This document shows, one piece after another, positions 34,773 to 43,882 of a DNA stretch of 64,000 nt. This DNA comes from Aphodoplasma sp045541115 (lineage in GTDB: Bacteria; Bacillota; Clostridia; UBA1381; UMGS1253), in assembly GCA_045541115.1 (NCBI GenBank), contig JAZQIM010000014.1, forward strand, positions 67,523 to 131,522. Reading direction: 5' to 3'. Both the position numbers and the translations under genes were made by a program. The notes below the pieces were generated by a model. It was not told the origin of the DNA, made no database searches, and saw only the letters and a program-made list of their open reading frames with translations. Numbering within the stretch: position 1 is the first letter of the stretch; each line of letters opens with the position of its first letter.

Positions 34773-35306
34773 ACAATAATTAGTGTAGAAATATCCCTTA
34801 TTTACATATTCACTAACCAAATCTGATTTTTTATCTATTTCACCTGTAACCAACTTTAAATATGTATAAAATATACGTATTTCTTCTCTATCCAAAGTCA
34901 TAGTAAAAACATTTGAACCCATAGCACCATCGTCGCACCAAAAATGAATATTAAAATCAACAGATATATCCAATGTTACAGAGCCATCCTTATACCAAAC
35001 TTTACCCGGCTCACTGTATAATGTTGTTATTGGACTCATATCAAATTCAAAATCGGGTTCTGCAAATCTAACAGTGCATCTTTCTTTCATATTTCCTTCT
35101 AGCAAATCTTTAAATACACTTTTCAAATAGTCTATTTCATCGTTTAGAAAAGCCTCCCAACCTTCAATATTATAATTAATGTACTTACTTTTTAAGGAAA
35201 AGTTTGTGTTGCACCAATCATAATCTACAGTCTCTTCAGTCGGTTTTTTATAATTATATATTTCAAACCATAAGTCCACATCACATATATTCATATGCAA
35301 TTTCAA
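34770..35306 (-). CDS. Hypothetical protein, possibly immunity-like
   Basis: About 178 residues, acidic and aromatic-rich, no membrane helix, with alternating strands (VDFNIHFWCDDG). Looks like WapI-type immunity proteins, but this is a weak visual match. TTG at 35306 is preferred because AGGAGG lies 8 nt upstream; GTG at 35315 is too close and ATG at 35294 too far. No toxin gene is adjacent. Confidence 0.6.
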   Translation of the reverse strand: MKLHMNICDVDLWFEIYNYKKPTEETVDYDWCNTNFSLKSKYINYNIEGWEAFLNDEIDYLKSVFKDLLEGNMKERCTVRFAEPDFEFDMSPITTLYSEPGKVWYKDGSVTLDISVDFNIHFWCDDGAMGSNVFTMTLDREEIRIFYTYLKLVTGEIDKKSDLVSEYVNKGYFYTNYC

Positions 35307-35320
35307 CTTTTCCACCTCCT

Positions 35321-35337
35321 TTCAACAAATTTCGACA
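35321..35337 (-). promoter_or_regulatory. Tandem TGTCGAA-like boxes, copy 3
   Basis: TGTCGAA and TGTTGAA 10 bp apart, again running into the AAGGAGG of the next gene. Confidence 0.4.
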
Positions 35338-35376
35338 TTCTTACTATCATCACCTTATCTTAAGCCAAAAACTCTA

Positions 35377-35694
35377 TTAGTCGTCTGCATCTTCATCAAA
35401 CGCTTCAATATAAAAGCTTACAGGTCTAAAGCCGTCATTACATGAAATCATTGCCGACCTTTTATTTTTCATCCATCCATTATATAAATTTTCGCCGCCA
35501 TGTGACAGGGCCATTACAAAAGAGGACATACTTTCCCAGGCACTATCACATAAACCATCGGGCTTTTTCCATCCGTTTGCGATAAAAGTTTGCCCTTCCT
35601 TCAAATCGCAGGCATGCTCTATCGGATTTTCATATTTTTCTATTAAATCATCATAACGGGCCATTCTCATAACTGTTATTCTGCATTTTTTCAT
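35377..35694 (-). CDS. TIGR04076 family protein
   Basis: A 105-residue protein with the TIGR04076 pattern: CRITVMRM at the start, LKEGQTFIANGWKKPDGLCDSAW and a C-terminal MISCNDGFRPVSFYIEA. Function unknown. AGGAG 6 nt before the ATG. First gene of the small-gene cluster. Confidence 0.8.
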   Translation of the reverse strand: MKKCRITVMRMARYDDLIEKYENPIEHACDLKEGQTFIANGWKKPDGLCDSAWESMSSFVMALSHGGENLYNGWMKNKRSAMISCNDGFRPVSFYIEAFDEDADD

Positions 35695-35798
35695 AGTAAT
35701 TCTCCTTTTATAGTGCTACACTATTGACAAAATCAAAAATCTATCAATTCATTTTATCATTAAATCTACGGATAGTCAATTTCATCCACAAAACTTTA

Positions 35799-35835
35799 TA
35801 AAAAAAGCTTTAAAACAATACGTTTTAAAGCTTTT
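35799..35835 (-). terminator. Terminator after the GGDEF gene
   Basis: Perfect 14-bp stem AAAAGCTTTAAAAC/GTTTTAAAGCTTTT, then TTTATAAAG on the minus strand, about 70 bp past the GGDEF stop. Confidence 0.85.
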
Positions 35836-35907
35836 CGTTAAAGCACATTATTTCTTTCCGCAAACAAGTTCTATGATTAAAGCACCCATATCAATCATTA
35901 GAACAAA

Positions 35908-38229
35908 TTAGTCTTTGGCAAAAATCCAAAGGGTTTCATCGGCATCCTCACTGTTTTCATTTAGACTGTATATACTCAAAATTACCGTTTCTCCGTTCAT
36001 TTTCTTATACGTTATCTTTGGCGTTAACCCTTCTGCTATTTCTCTCTTTATTGCATCATAATTCAAAAAACTTATGACAGCCCTATGGAAATCAGGGTGC
36101 ACATGCTCATCTATGTATTCTTTCAAAAGATGAGAAAAATTATTTTCGTCCTCATTATATCCGAGATAAGACGGCATAAGAATGCGATGTGCATTGTCAC
36201 TTACTAAAGAAACTCTGTAAATTCCATTATAATGTTCTTTTAAAACAGAAAGCATTGCATCAATTTCTCTAATTCCCGTTTTCGTCTGAACATATTTTTT
36301 ATCAACATCTTTAGCTATGGTGCTCTGTTCCTTGTTCTGATAATACTGCGCTTTCGCCTCATACATTCTTATTTCCGCTTCGCGCACCATTTCTTCACAA
36401 TTTGTATTCTGCTTTCTATATGACATACCGATAGCAACCTTGTAGTCCGTAGATTCTAATTGTTTAATAAATATTTGAACTTTTCTCTTTGCCCGCTCCT
36501 GTGTAACATTTTTTGCAAAAACCAAGAACTCATCGCCACCCATACGGTAAACTCTATGCCCAAAAAATACTTCCTTTAGCGTATTTGCAATATAAATAAG
36601 CATTTCATCGCCTGCAGCATGGCCGTATTTGTTATTTCTTAAATGAAGTTCGTTAACATCAATATAAACACATGCAAAATCTTCCGGTTTTTCTTCATCG
36701 AGCAACAGAATATCCTTTTTGTATGATACACGATTAAGTGCTCCGGTAAGTGAATCGGTCACAGCTGCCGTTTCCGTCCTATTTAAATGATTTTTATTAT
36801 ATATCGCTATAGAAAAACATACTGCTACATCTTCTAACAGGTCTCTTGCTGTGCGTTTTTTCTTTGTGTTTATAACACCAAGAACACTTGCATGATTGTT
36901 TTTATCTGTAATAGTTGCAAACGAAACATGATCTATTTTGTGTTCTTTCAACAATTCATAAAATTTTATGTTTGTTTTCATAAGGTGCTTATCAGGTTTA
37001 ATATGCATAAATCCTACAGTTAGGTGGCTGGCACTGTACAGGTTTGCAGCATAGCGGAAAAGCTCACCAAGAAAGTACTTCTTTTCTTCACCTGCAAGAA
37101 GGTGAACTTTGAACGAAGGCATAACATAGCTATAATCTTCTCCGTCGGTATCAACAAAAAACGCAGATCTTGATGATGATAAACCTTGTACACTTTTTAA
37201 TGCCTCAAACACATTCCCATGTTGCTGATTGATTTCCAAAAGAAGTTTTCTAATCCGCGACGCATATGATATTACCTTTGCACGACGTTTTTCTACACTT
37301 AAAACAAAAAGCAAATACACTACGATAATCAATATCATTAATGCAAAAGTTACAAGCAGTATTCTTGAAATCTCGTGTGTTCTTGCAAAAACCTGAGACT
37401 CATACCTGGCAAGCAAAATGCCCCAGTCAAAATCTTCGATTGTAGAATAGTGAACATATAAATCTTCACCTGTAAATATTGATTTAAACGAAGAATATCC
37501 TTTATCTGTTGTAACAAGTTGCTCATATGAATAATCATCATTATATTTACGGTTTTTTAACTCTGATATCTCACCGGGATATCTGTTTATAGTATCAATA
37601 AGATATTTTCCGTCTTCTTTATCATAAACAAAAAGCTGTGCATCAAACTCTTTGGCCATATCATTATACTTTTTATTGATTGTTTCAATCTTAATAATGC
37701 CATACATCATACCAACCGTTTTCCCATTCACCCTAATGGGAACTGCACTTCTGATAACCTCTTCGCCGGGAATAGAATAGCTTTGTGTTCTGCCGGTAAT
37801 ATGTTCGCCAATAAGCGCTTCATCTGCAAAGGAAATTTTGCCATCTAAATCATATGTTCCATCTTTTGTAATAAAGGTGTTATCCGGATTTAAAATTCCA
37901 ATTCTTGAAAACAGACCAATGGGTTTAAACGAATCAAACATAAGACTATAACTTTCTCCGCCGGCATATAGTTTTGCCGCAAAGTTTGCCATCGTAATAA
38001 GATTTTCACGATCAGACTTCATCTGGAGTGTCAAGTCGTCTTTAATCTGTTTCGTCTGTATATGAAGCATCTCATACGCCTCATTTTCTGCCTCATAGTA
38101 AAAAGAAGCAACCAACGATAAAAACACCACACATATTAGAAACGCAGCGACGATCGTGTAAAAATTATTATTTTGTCTATGCTTTTTTCCCCCATATTTT
38201 GTAGCCATTCTGTCAACATCTTCTTTCAT
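35908..38229 (-). CDS. Membrane sensor diguanylate cyclase (Cache-GGDEF-PAS-like)
   Basis: Makes c-di-GMP in response to an extracellular signal. The 773 residues run: membrane helix 22-43, extracellular Cache-type domain 45-285, helix 290-311, a GAF-like region 330-480, GGDEF domain 485-625 with MGGDEF at 563-568 and GHAAGDEML, and a PAS-like C-terminal domain from about 650. The inhibitory I-site RxxD is not seen before GGDEF. ATG at 38229 lacks a good ribosome site; ATG at 38208 is an alternative. No c-di-GMP effector gene is recognised nearby. Confidence 0.92.
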   Translation of the reverse strand: MKEDVDRMATKYGGKKHRQNNNFYTIVAAFLICVVFLSLVASFYYEAENEAYEMLHIQTKQIKDDLTLQMKSDRENLITMANFAAKLYAGGESYSLMFDSFKPIGLFSRIGILNPDNTFITKDGTYDLDGKISFADEALIGEHITGRTQSYSIPGEEVIRSAVPIRVNGKTVGMMYGIIKIETINKKYNDMAKEFDAQLFVYDKEDGKYLIDTINRYPGEISELKNRKYNDDYSYEQLVTTDKGYSSFKSIFTGEDLYVHYSTIEDFDWGILLARYESQVFARTHEISRILLVTFALMILIIVVYLLFVLSVEKRRAKVISYASRIRKLLLEINQQHGNVFEALKSVQGLSSSRSAFFVDTDGEDYSYVMPSFKVHLLAGEEKKYFLGELFRYAANLYSASHLTVGFMHIKPDKHLMKTNIKFYELLKEHKIDHVSFATITDKNNHASVLGVINTKKKRTARDLLEDVAVCFSIAIYNKNHLNRTETAAVTDSLTGALNRVSYKKDILLLDEEKPEDFACVYIDVNELHLRNNKYGHAAGDEMLIYIANTLKEVFFGHRVYRMGGDEFLVFAKNVTQERAKRKVQIFIKQLESTDYKVAIGMSYRKQNTNCEEMVREAEIRMYEAKAQYYQNKEQSTIAKDVDKKYVQTKTGIREIDAMLSVLKEHYNGIYRVSLVSDNAHRILMPSYLGYNEDENNFSHLLKEYIDEHVHPDFHRAVISFLNYDAIKREIAEGLTPKITYKKMNGETVILSIYSLNENSEDADETLWIFAKD

Positions 38230-38359
38230 ATGTATGATTATGTATTGATATTGTACTATAAATCCCTAATTTTTTCAAGTATATATTTTTAAATATTATC
38301 ATCTCATCGAACTTATTTATGAAATAAAATTAAACAAACAAAAAAAGTAACAAAAAAAC

Positions 38360-38388
38360 TAGACATTTTATGGTAAGAGTGCTATAAT
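38360..38388 (+). promoter_or_regulatory. nagB promoter
   Basis: TAGACA-17 bp-TATAAT, about 60 bp before the nagB ATG. Confidence 0.75.
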
Positions 38389-38449
38389 AAATGCGTTAGA
38401 TTATTTTTATAATTTGCTATTTACAAACAAATAAGGAGAGTGCTTTAAA

Positions 38450-39235
38450 ATGAAACTTGTCATTAAGAAAAATTATGATGAAATGAGCGCATGGGCAGCA
38501 CAGCACATTGCTGATGCAATTAATAACCACAAAGAAGCTCGCCCATTTATACTTGGTCTTCCAACCGGTTCATCGCCTCTTGGTGTGTATAAAAAGCTCA
38601 TCGAAATGAATAAGGCAGGCGCCATAAGTTTTAAAAACGTCGTAACTTTCAACATGGATGAATATGTAGGTCTTCCAAAAGAACATGACCAGAGTTATTG
38701 GTATTTTATGCACGATAACTTCTTCAATCACATTGACATCCCAAGCGAAAACATCAATATTTTAAACGGTATGGCTGATGACCTCGAAGCTGAGTGTCAG
38801 CGTTATGAAGACAAAATCACTTCATATGGAGGCATAGACCTTTTCCTGGGTGGCAGCGGTGTAGATGGTCACATTGCTTTCAACGAGCCATTCACTTCTC
38901 TTACATCCCGCACAGGTATACGCGCACTTACTCAGGATACACTAATCGCAAATTCACGTTTCTTTGATAATGATCCGAACAAAGTACCAAAGACTGCTCT
39001 TTCTGTTGGTGTTGGTACAGTATGTGACTCTAAAGAGGTTCTCCTCGTTATAAACGGACATAACAAAGCACGCGCACTTCGTCACTGTGTTGAAGGCGGC
39101 GTTGACCATGCTTGGACAATAAGCGCACTTCAGCTTCACAAATGTGGCGTTATCGCTTGTGATGAAGCTGCATGCGGCGAATTAAAAGTTGACACATACA
39201 AGTATTTTAAAGAAATTTACAAAGACGAGAAATAA
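38450..39235 (+). CDS. nagB: Glucosamine-6-phosphate deaminase
   Basis: Converts glucosamine 6-phosphate to fructose 6-phosphate and ammonia in amino-sugar use. The 261-residue protein has LGLPTGSSPLGVYKKLIE, TFNMDEYVGL and GGSGVDGHIAFNEP with catalytic Asp and His. AAGGAG precedes the ATG. No nagA or transporter is adjacent; it stands as a single gene with its own promoter and terminator. Confidence 0.97.
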   Translation: MKLVIKKNYDEMSAWAAQHIADAINNHKEARPFILGLPTGSSPLGVYKKLIEMNKAGAISFKNVVTFNMDEYVGLPKEHDQSYWYFMHDNFFNHIDIPSENINILNGMADDLEAECQRYEDKITSYGGIDLFLGGSGVDGHIAFNEPFTSLTSRTGIRALTQDTLIANSRFFDNDPNKVPKTALSVGVGTVCDSKEVLLVINGHNKARALRHCVEGGVDHAWTISALQLHKCGVIACDEAACGELKVDTYKYFKEIYKDEK

Positions 39236-39254
39236 TTATTTAAACTATAACGCT

Positions 39255-39290
39255 AAAACCTCCCATGATTTATTTCATGGGAGGTTTTTT
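39255..39290 (+). terminator. nagB terminator
   Basis: Perfect 14-bp stem AAAACCTCCCATGA/TCATGGGAGGTTTT with a 6-nt loop and T-run; may also serve the converging flavodoxin gene. Confidence 0.92.
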
Positions 39291-39297
39291 GCAAGGA

Positions 39298-39831
39298 CTA
39301 TTCATCACATTTTATATAATTTACCAACTCGGCAATCTGTGTGCGGTCAGAAAAATCACCATCTGCATCACACAACTCTATCAGTAGTTTTTCCATTTCC
39401 GTAGGCTCTTTTTTCGAGCCCATTATCTTCTTTAAAGTTTTCAAAGCCGCTCTATGTACTGCACTAAGCTCATTTATAATCATTTTGCCTGTAAAATTAA
39501 AAATCTTTACACCTTCGGGCAATCCGTTTTTGAAATTCTTTTCAATAACAAGTTTATCATAATACTCACGGCAATCAAGCGGCGTTATGCCCGTAGTGTA
39601 TATTGCTATTTTTTTATTTTTAAACCTGTCAATATTCTTCATGATAAGGCTTACACCATTTATGATTTCTGCATACAGCCCTCCTCCGTATATTATTGCA
39701 TCATATTTTTCAAGTTCATCTATCGTAATCTCTTTTGCATCTGCTGTTTTACAATTAAGTTCTTCCCCTATCCATTCGGCATATGTTTTCGTTGAACCGT
39801 ATTTCGTTTTGTAAACTACAATTGTATTCAT
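39298..39831 (-). CDS. Flavodoxin-domain protein
   Basis: A 177-residue protein with the FMN phosphate loop YKTKYGSTKTYAEWI and YGGGLYAEIIN, resembling the flavodoxin-5/HemG-like group. Probably an electron carrier or FMN reductase; heme role not supported by context. GGAGG 8 nt before the ATG. Confidence 0.88.
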   Translation of the reverse strand: MNTIVVYKTKYGSTKTYAEWIGEELNCKTADAKEITIDELEKYDAIIYGGGLYAEIINGVSLIMKNIDRFKNKKIAIYTTGITPLDCREYYDKLVIEKNFKNGLPEGVKIFNFTGKMIINELSAVHRAALKTLKKIMGSKKEPTEMEKLLIELCDADGDFSDRTQIAELVNYIKCDE

Positions 39832-40005
39832 AAAAACAACCTCCCTTATGCTAGTATATTCAGTATATATGATTGTTAAGTATATTTAACCTATCATAAA
39901 GTCACAAATAAAAATCATTTTACTTACCTTATCACAAAAATCAGCGACAGTCAATTCCAAAGCAAAAACCCTCTTCGTAAGTCCTTTTAAAATCACTGTT
40001 TATTC

Positions 40006-40034
40006 TTGACACTGTACCTTGTTTATGATAATAT
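40006..40034 (+). promoter_or_regulatory. Promoter of the SDR-PHP-dehydrogenase operon
   Basis: TTGACA-17 bp-TAATAT, 55 bp before the SDR start. The remaining 39832-40005 is AT-rich with nothing recognised. Confidence 0.8.
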
Positions 40035-40089
40035 TAAAATGTATATTTATAGTAAAAAATCATTTACATATTACAAGGAGAGTATAGTC

Positions 40090-40962
40090 ATGAATTTAGC
40101 AGAAGCAAAGGAACATGCCAAAAAAAACATTGATAACAGACAAGAAGTCGGAGGCCGTTTAAACGGCAAAATTGCCATCGTAACAGGCGGCGCTCAGGGT
40201 TTCGGTTTTGGTATCGCACAAGATATGTATCGCGAAGGAGCATGCGTTGTTCTTGCCGACATTAACGAAGAGCTTGCAAAAGAAGCGGCAAGCAGCCTCG
40301 GCTTACGAGCAGCAGGCATCAAAGTTGATGTAGGAAACGCTGAATCCGTAGAAAATCTTATGATTAAAACAGTCGAGCAGTTTGGCGGAATCGATATTTT
40401 TGTTGCAAACGCAGGCGTTTTAAAAGCAGGAAGCCTCGAAGACCTTACACCTGAACAGTTTGAGTTTGTTACAAAGGTTAACTATACAGGATTTTTCTAC
40501 TGTGCAAAATATGCATCAGAAATTATGAAGGCACAGCATGAGGCTGCTCCTGACAGATGGTTCGATATTATACAGATCAACTCAAAATCAGGTCTTGTAG
40601 GTTCTAAAAATAACTTTGCTTATGCCGGCGGAAAATTTGGCGGCATAGGTCTTACACAGAGCTTTGCTCTTGAACTGGTAGATTATCAAATTAAAGTTAA
40701 CGCTATTTGCCCCGGTAATTTCTATGACGGCCCGCTATGGTCTGACCCGGAAAAGGGATTGTTTGTACAATACCTTAATGCAGGCAAAGTTCCGGGCGCA
40801 AAGACTATTGAAGATGTTAAAAATTTCTATTTATCAAAATCACCTATTCGCCGAGGCTGCACACCATCCGATGTTGCCAAGGCACTATTCTACTGTGTAG
40901 AGCAATGCTACGAAACCGGGCAGGCACTTCCTGTTACCGGCGGACAAACTATGTTAAAATAG
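40090..40962 (+). CDS. Short-chain dehydrogenase, sorbitol-6-phosphate dehydrogenase-like
   Basis: NAD(P)-dependent oxidoreductase of 290 residues. VTGGAQGFGFGIAQ binds the cofactor; NAG, the INSKSG serine and YAGGK (YxxxK) form the active site. Overall length and the C-terminal GRxx-like RRGCTPSDVAKALFY resemble SorD/SrlD enzymes acting on hexitol 6-phosphates; the exact substrate is inferred. ATG at 40090 is set by AAGGAG. First gene of an operon with a PHP protein and a zinc dehydrogenase. Confidence 0.88.
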   Translation: MNLAEAKEHAKKNIDNRQEVGGRLNGKIAIVTGGAQGFGFGIAQDMYREGACVVLADINEELAKEAASSLGLRAAGIKVDVGNAESVENLMIKTVEQFGGIDIFVANAGVLKAGSLEDLTPEQFEFVTKVNYTGFFYCAKYASEIMKAQHEAAPDRWFDIIQINSKSGLVGSKNNFAYAGGKFGGIGLTQSFALELVDYQIKVNAICPGNFYDGPLWSDPEKGLFVQYLNAGKVPGAKTIEDVKNFYLSKSPIRRGCTPSDVAKALFYCVEQCYETGQALPVTGGQTMLK

Positions 40963-40978
40963 GAGATCAAGAAATTAT

Positions 40979-42157
40979 ATGAGCATGTATGTAGAATTAC
41001 AAGAAACAATTAAACTTTTAAATGTCCCGGATAAAGCTAAAAGACTTGAAAATCTCGAGAAAATTTTAAAAGATGAAAAAACAAAACCTGAAGTAAAACC
41101 ACAGTATGCCAATAACCATATTCACACCTGCTATTCTTTCTCCCCATACTCACCTACTGCCGCAATCTATATGGCACGGGCAGAGGGACTGCAGACAGCA
41201 GGCATTATGGATCATGACAGCATTAGCGGCGCAGAGGAATTCAGAGCTGCCGGTAAAATTGCCGGTATCGGAACAACTTGCGGAATGGAGTGTCGCGTTG
41301 ATTATTCCGAAACAAGACTTGCAGGAAAAAAGCTTAATAATCCTGACCAGTCAGGCGTTGCTTACATGGCAATACACAGCGTTCCAAAAACGGGTTTTGA
41401 GCATCTTCAAAAGGCATTTAAGCCTCTTGTTGAAAAAAGAAATATTCGCAATAGAATGATGGTTGAAAACATCAACGCTCTGATGGCTGTGCATGGAATC
41501 GAGCTTGATTTCGATAATGATGTTGTTCCGATTTCGTGTTATGAATCTGGCGGTTCAATTACAGAAAGACATCTGCTTTATGCACTCAGTCTTAAAATTT
41601 TAGATATTTTCGGCATTGATGGTTGTGTTGACTTTTTGAAAAACAAGCTTGCAATTCCGCTAAGCGAAAAGCAAACTAATATGCTTAAAGACCCCAGCAA
41701 TCCGCACCTTACATACGATCTTTTGGGCGTTTTAAAAGCTCAGCTTGTTGAAAAAATATATATTCCTGCAACAGATGAATGTATGACTCTTCGCGAGGTA
41801 GTCAAACTTGCCAAAGACGTTGGTGCAATTTTGTGCTATCCATACCTTGGAGATGTCACAGATTCTGTAACAGGAGATAAAAAAGCTGCAAAGTTTGAAG
41901 ATGACTATCTCGACGAGCTTTTTGAGGTACTTTGCGATGAAGGTGTAAAAGGCATAACGTATATGCCCGCACGCAATACTGACGCACAGATAGAGCGTTT
42001 GCAAAAACTTTGCAGAAAATATGGTATGACAGAAATTTCCGGTGAAGACGTTAATTCTTCGCGCCAAAGTATGATTTGTAAACAACTCGAACTTCCCCAA
42101 TTCTCGCATCTTGTTGATATGGCATGGAAGCTCGTTGAAAGAGAAAATAAATTTTAA
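40979..42157 (+). CDS. PHP-domain metal-dependent phosphoesterase
   Basis: A 392-residue protein with PHP metal-site motifs NNHIHTCYSFSPYSP (HxH), GIMDHDSISGAEEF and GMECRVDY, then a helical insert and a conserved C-terminal SGEDVNSSRQ block. The family removes phosphate from small molecules such as histidinol phosphate or nucleotides. AGGAG precedes the ATG by about 12 nt, 16 bp after the SDR stop. Context suggests a sugar or polyol phosphate substrate. Confidence 0.86.
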   Translation: MSMYVELQETIKLLNVPDKAKRLENLEKILKDEKTKPEVKPQYANNHIHTCYSFSPYSPTAAIYMARAEGLQTAGIMDHDSISGAEEFRAAGKIAGIGTTCGMECRVDYSETRLAGKKLNNPDQSGVAYMAIHSVPKTGFEHLQKAFKPLVEKRNIRNRMMVENINALMAVHGIELDFDNDVVPISCYESGGSITERHLLYALSLKILDIFGIDGCVDFLKNKLAIPLSEKQTNMLKDPSNPHLTYDLLGVLKAQLVEKIYIPATDECMTLREVVKLAKDVGAILCYPYLGDVTDSVTGDKKAAKFEDDYLDELFEVLCDEGVKGITYMPARNTDAQIERLQKLCRKYGMTEISGEDVNSSRQSMICKQLELPQFSHLVDMAWKLVERENKF

Positions 42158-42184
42158 AAATACAAACAGAAAGGAAAATTTATA

Positions 42185-43447
42185 ATGAATACAAAAGCAG
42201 TTCGCATTCACGGTAAAATGGACTTAAGACTTGATGATATTACACTTTCTGACGTCGGTCCTGATGATGTGCGTGTCAAAATAATTTCTGACTCATTATG
42301 TATGAGTACATATAAGGCGGCAGTCGAGGGCGAAGACCATAAAAGAGTTCCAGACAATGTTTCCGAAAACCCTGTAATCGTTGGTCATGAATTTTGTGGT
42401 GAAATCGTTGAAGTTGGAGAAAACTGGAAGCACAAATATAGTGTGGGCGACAAGTTTTCTATTCAGCCAGCACATTTTTACAAAGGCTCATTGCTCGCAC
42501 CGGGATATTCCTATCCCGAATGTGGCGGTAACGCTCAATATGCCAATGTACCAATCGAAACGCTCTTGTGCGATTGTCTTTTAAAATATGATTCCGACAC
42601 ATACTTCTACGGCTCACTTGCAGAGCCTATGAGCTGCATTATCGGAACATTTAAAGCAATGTATCATACAAAAGCCGGCAGCTATGTTCATGAGATGGGT
42701 ATTGTTGATGGCGGTAAGATGGCTCTTCTAGCATCTGTTGGTCCTATGGGATTAGGCGCAATTGACATTGCACTTCACGGAGAAAGAAAACCGTCTTTGC
42801 TTGTTGTTACTGATATTGACCAGGCTCGTCTTGACCGCGCTGCAAGCATATTCACTGTCGAACACGCAAAAGAGCTTGGTATCGAGCTTCACTATGTAAA
42901 CACAGGCAAGCTCGAAAACCCGGTTGCAGCTCTTCGTGAGCTTACAGGCGGAGATGGCTTTAACGATGTTATATGTTTTGCTCCGGTAAGACCTGTTGTT
43001 GAACAGGCAGATGCAATTTTGGCATACGACGGCTGTCTTAACTTCTTTGCCGGTCCTACTGACAGTAACTTTAAAGCAGAATTCAATTTCTTTAACGTTC
43101 ATTATAATGCAACACACGTTGTCGGCACATGTGCAGGCAATACAGACGATATGCGTGAAGCACTTAAATTAGCTAACGAAGGCGTTATCAATCCTTCAGC
43201 TATGGTTACACATATCGGCGGATTAAATGCAGTTGTTGATACTACACTAAATCTTCCAAAAATCCCCGGTGGCAAAAAGCTCATTTACAACCATATAGAC
43301 CTTCCCCTCACAGCTCTTGATGAACTCGAAGAAAAAGGTAAGGACGATCCGTTATTTAAAGAGCTTGCAAGACTTGTCAAGGCTAACAATGGACTTTGGA
43401 ATCCCGAAGCAGAAAAATATTTGCTTACAAATGCAAAAAAATTATAA
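42185..43447 (+). CDS. Zinc-dependent dehydrogenase, L-sorbose-1-phosphate reductase-like
   Basis: Medium-chain dehydrogenase of 420 residues. VIVGHEFCGEIVEVGENW is the zinc-site segment, YPECGGNAQY and LAEPMSC follow, and VGPMGLGAIDIAL is the nucleotide-binding turn. The long form with an insert and the EPMSCIIG block resembles SorE-type L-sorbose-1-phosphate reductases. It ends the operon 28 bp after the PHP gene, before a strong terminator. Confidence 0.86.
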   Translation: MNTKAVRIHGKMDLRLDDITLSDVGPDDVRVKIISDSLCMSTYKAAVEGEDHKRVPDNVSENPVIVGHEFCGEIVEVGENWKHKYSVGDKFSIQPAHFYKGSLLAPGYSYPECGGNAQYANVPIETLLCDCLLKYDSDTYFYGSLAEPMSCIIGTFKAMYHTKAGSYVHEMGIVDGGKMALLASVGPMGLGAIDIALHGERKPSLLVVTDIDQARLDRAASIFTVEHAKELGIELHYVNTGKLENPVAALRELTGGDGFNDVICFAPVRPVVEQADAILAYDGCLNFFAGPTDSNFKAEFNFFNVHYNATHVVGTCAGNTDDMREALKLANEGVINPSAMVTHIGGLNAVVDTTLNLPKIPGGKKLIYNHIDLPLTALDELEEKGKDDPLFKELARLVKANNGLWNPEAEKYLLTNAKKL

Positions 43448-43451
43448 TTCA

Positions 43452-43483
43452 AAAAAAGGATGTTAAAAAGAACATCCTTTTTT
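43452..43483 (+). terminator. Terminator of the SDR operon
   Basis: Perfect 13-bp stem AAAAAAGGATGTT/AACATCCTTTTTT with a 6-nt loop. Confidence 0.92.
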
Positions 43484-43501
43484 ATTTAATATCGCATGTT
43501 T

Positions 43502-43882
43502 CTATAATATATTATTCAGGTGGAAATGTTCGTTTTGAGATACTGCTTTAATCGTTGTTTTAATGCGCGCACACGCAAGAAGTGCTTCCATGCTGTCGTT
43601 TGACATAATGCTTACTTCAAGCTCTTTTAAACTCTTATCAATTTCGTCGCTGTATGCATGGTCTATAATTGCAGTTATAGCATTTTTCTTTTTCATCCAG
43701 TAATTTTTAAGATTCATATACTCATCATACGCCACATTAAATTCTTCATTAAATGCGACATCGCAAATTCTATCGCAAGAATCATCAATACCATTAGCAA
43801 CACCTTCTAAAAACGTTTCTCCTATTATTAAACCGGTAATCATCACTACAAGAATCACAACTGAAACTATAACTGCTCTCAT
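43502..43882 (-). CDS. DUF4363 family membrane-anchored protein
   Basis: A 126-residue protein: one N-terminal membrane helix (VIVSVVILVVMITGLIIG) and an extracellular helical domain. Typical DUF4363 layout and placement immediately after a DUF421 gene, with which it overlaps by 4 bp. Function unknown. Confidence 0.82.
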   Translation of the reverse strand: MRAVIVSVVILVVMITGLIIGETFLEGVANGIDDSCDRICDVAFNEEFNVAYDEYMNLKNYWMKKKNAITAIIDHAYSDEIDKSLKELEVSIMSNDSMEALLACARIKTTIKAVSQNEHFHLNNIL

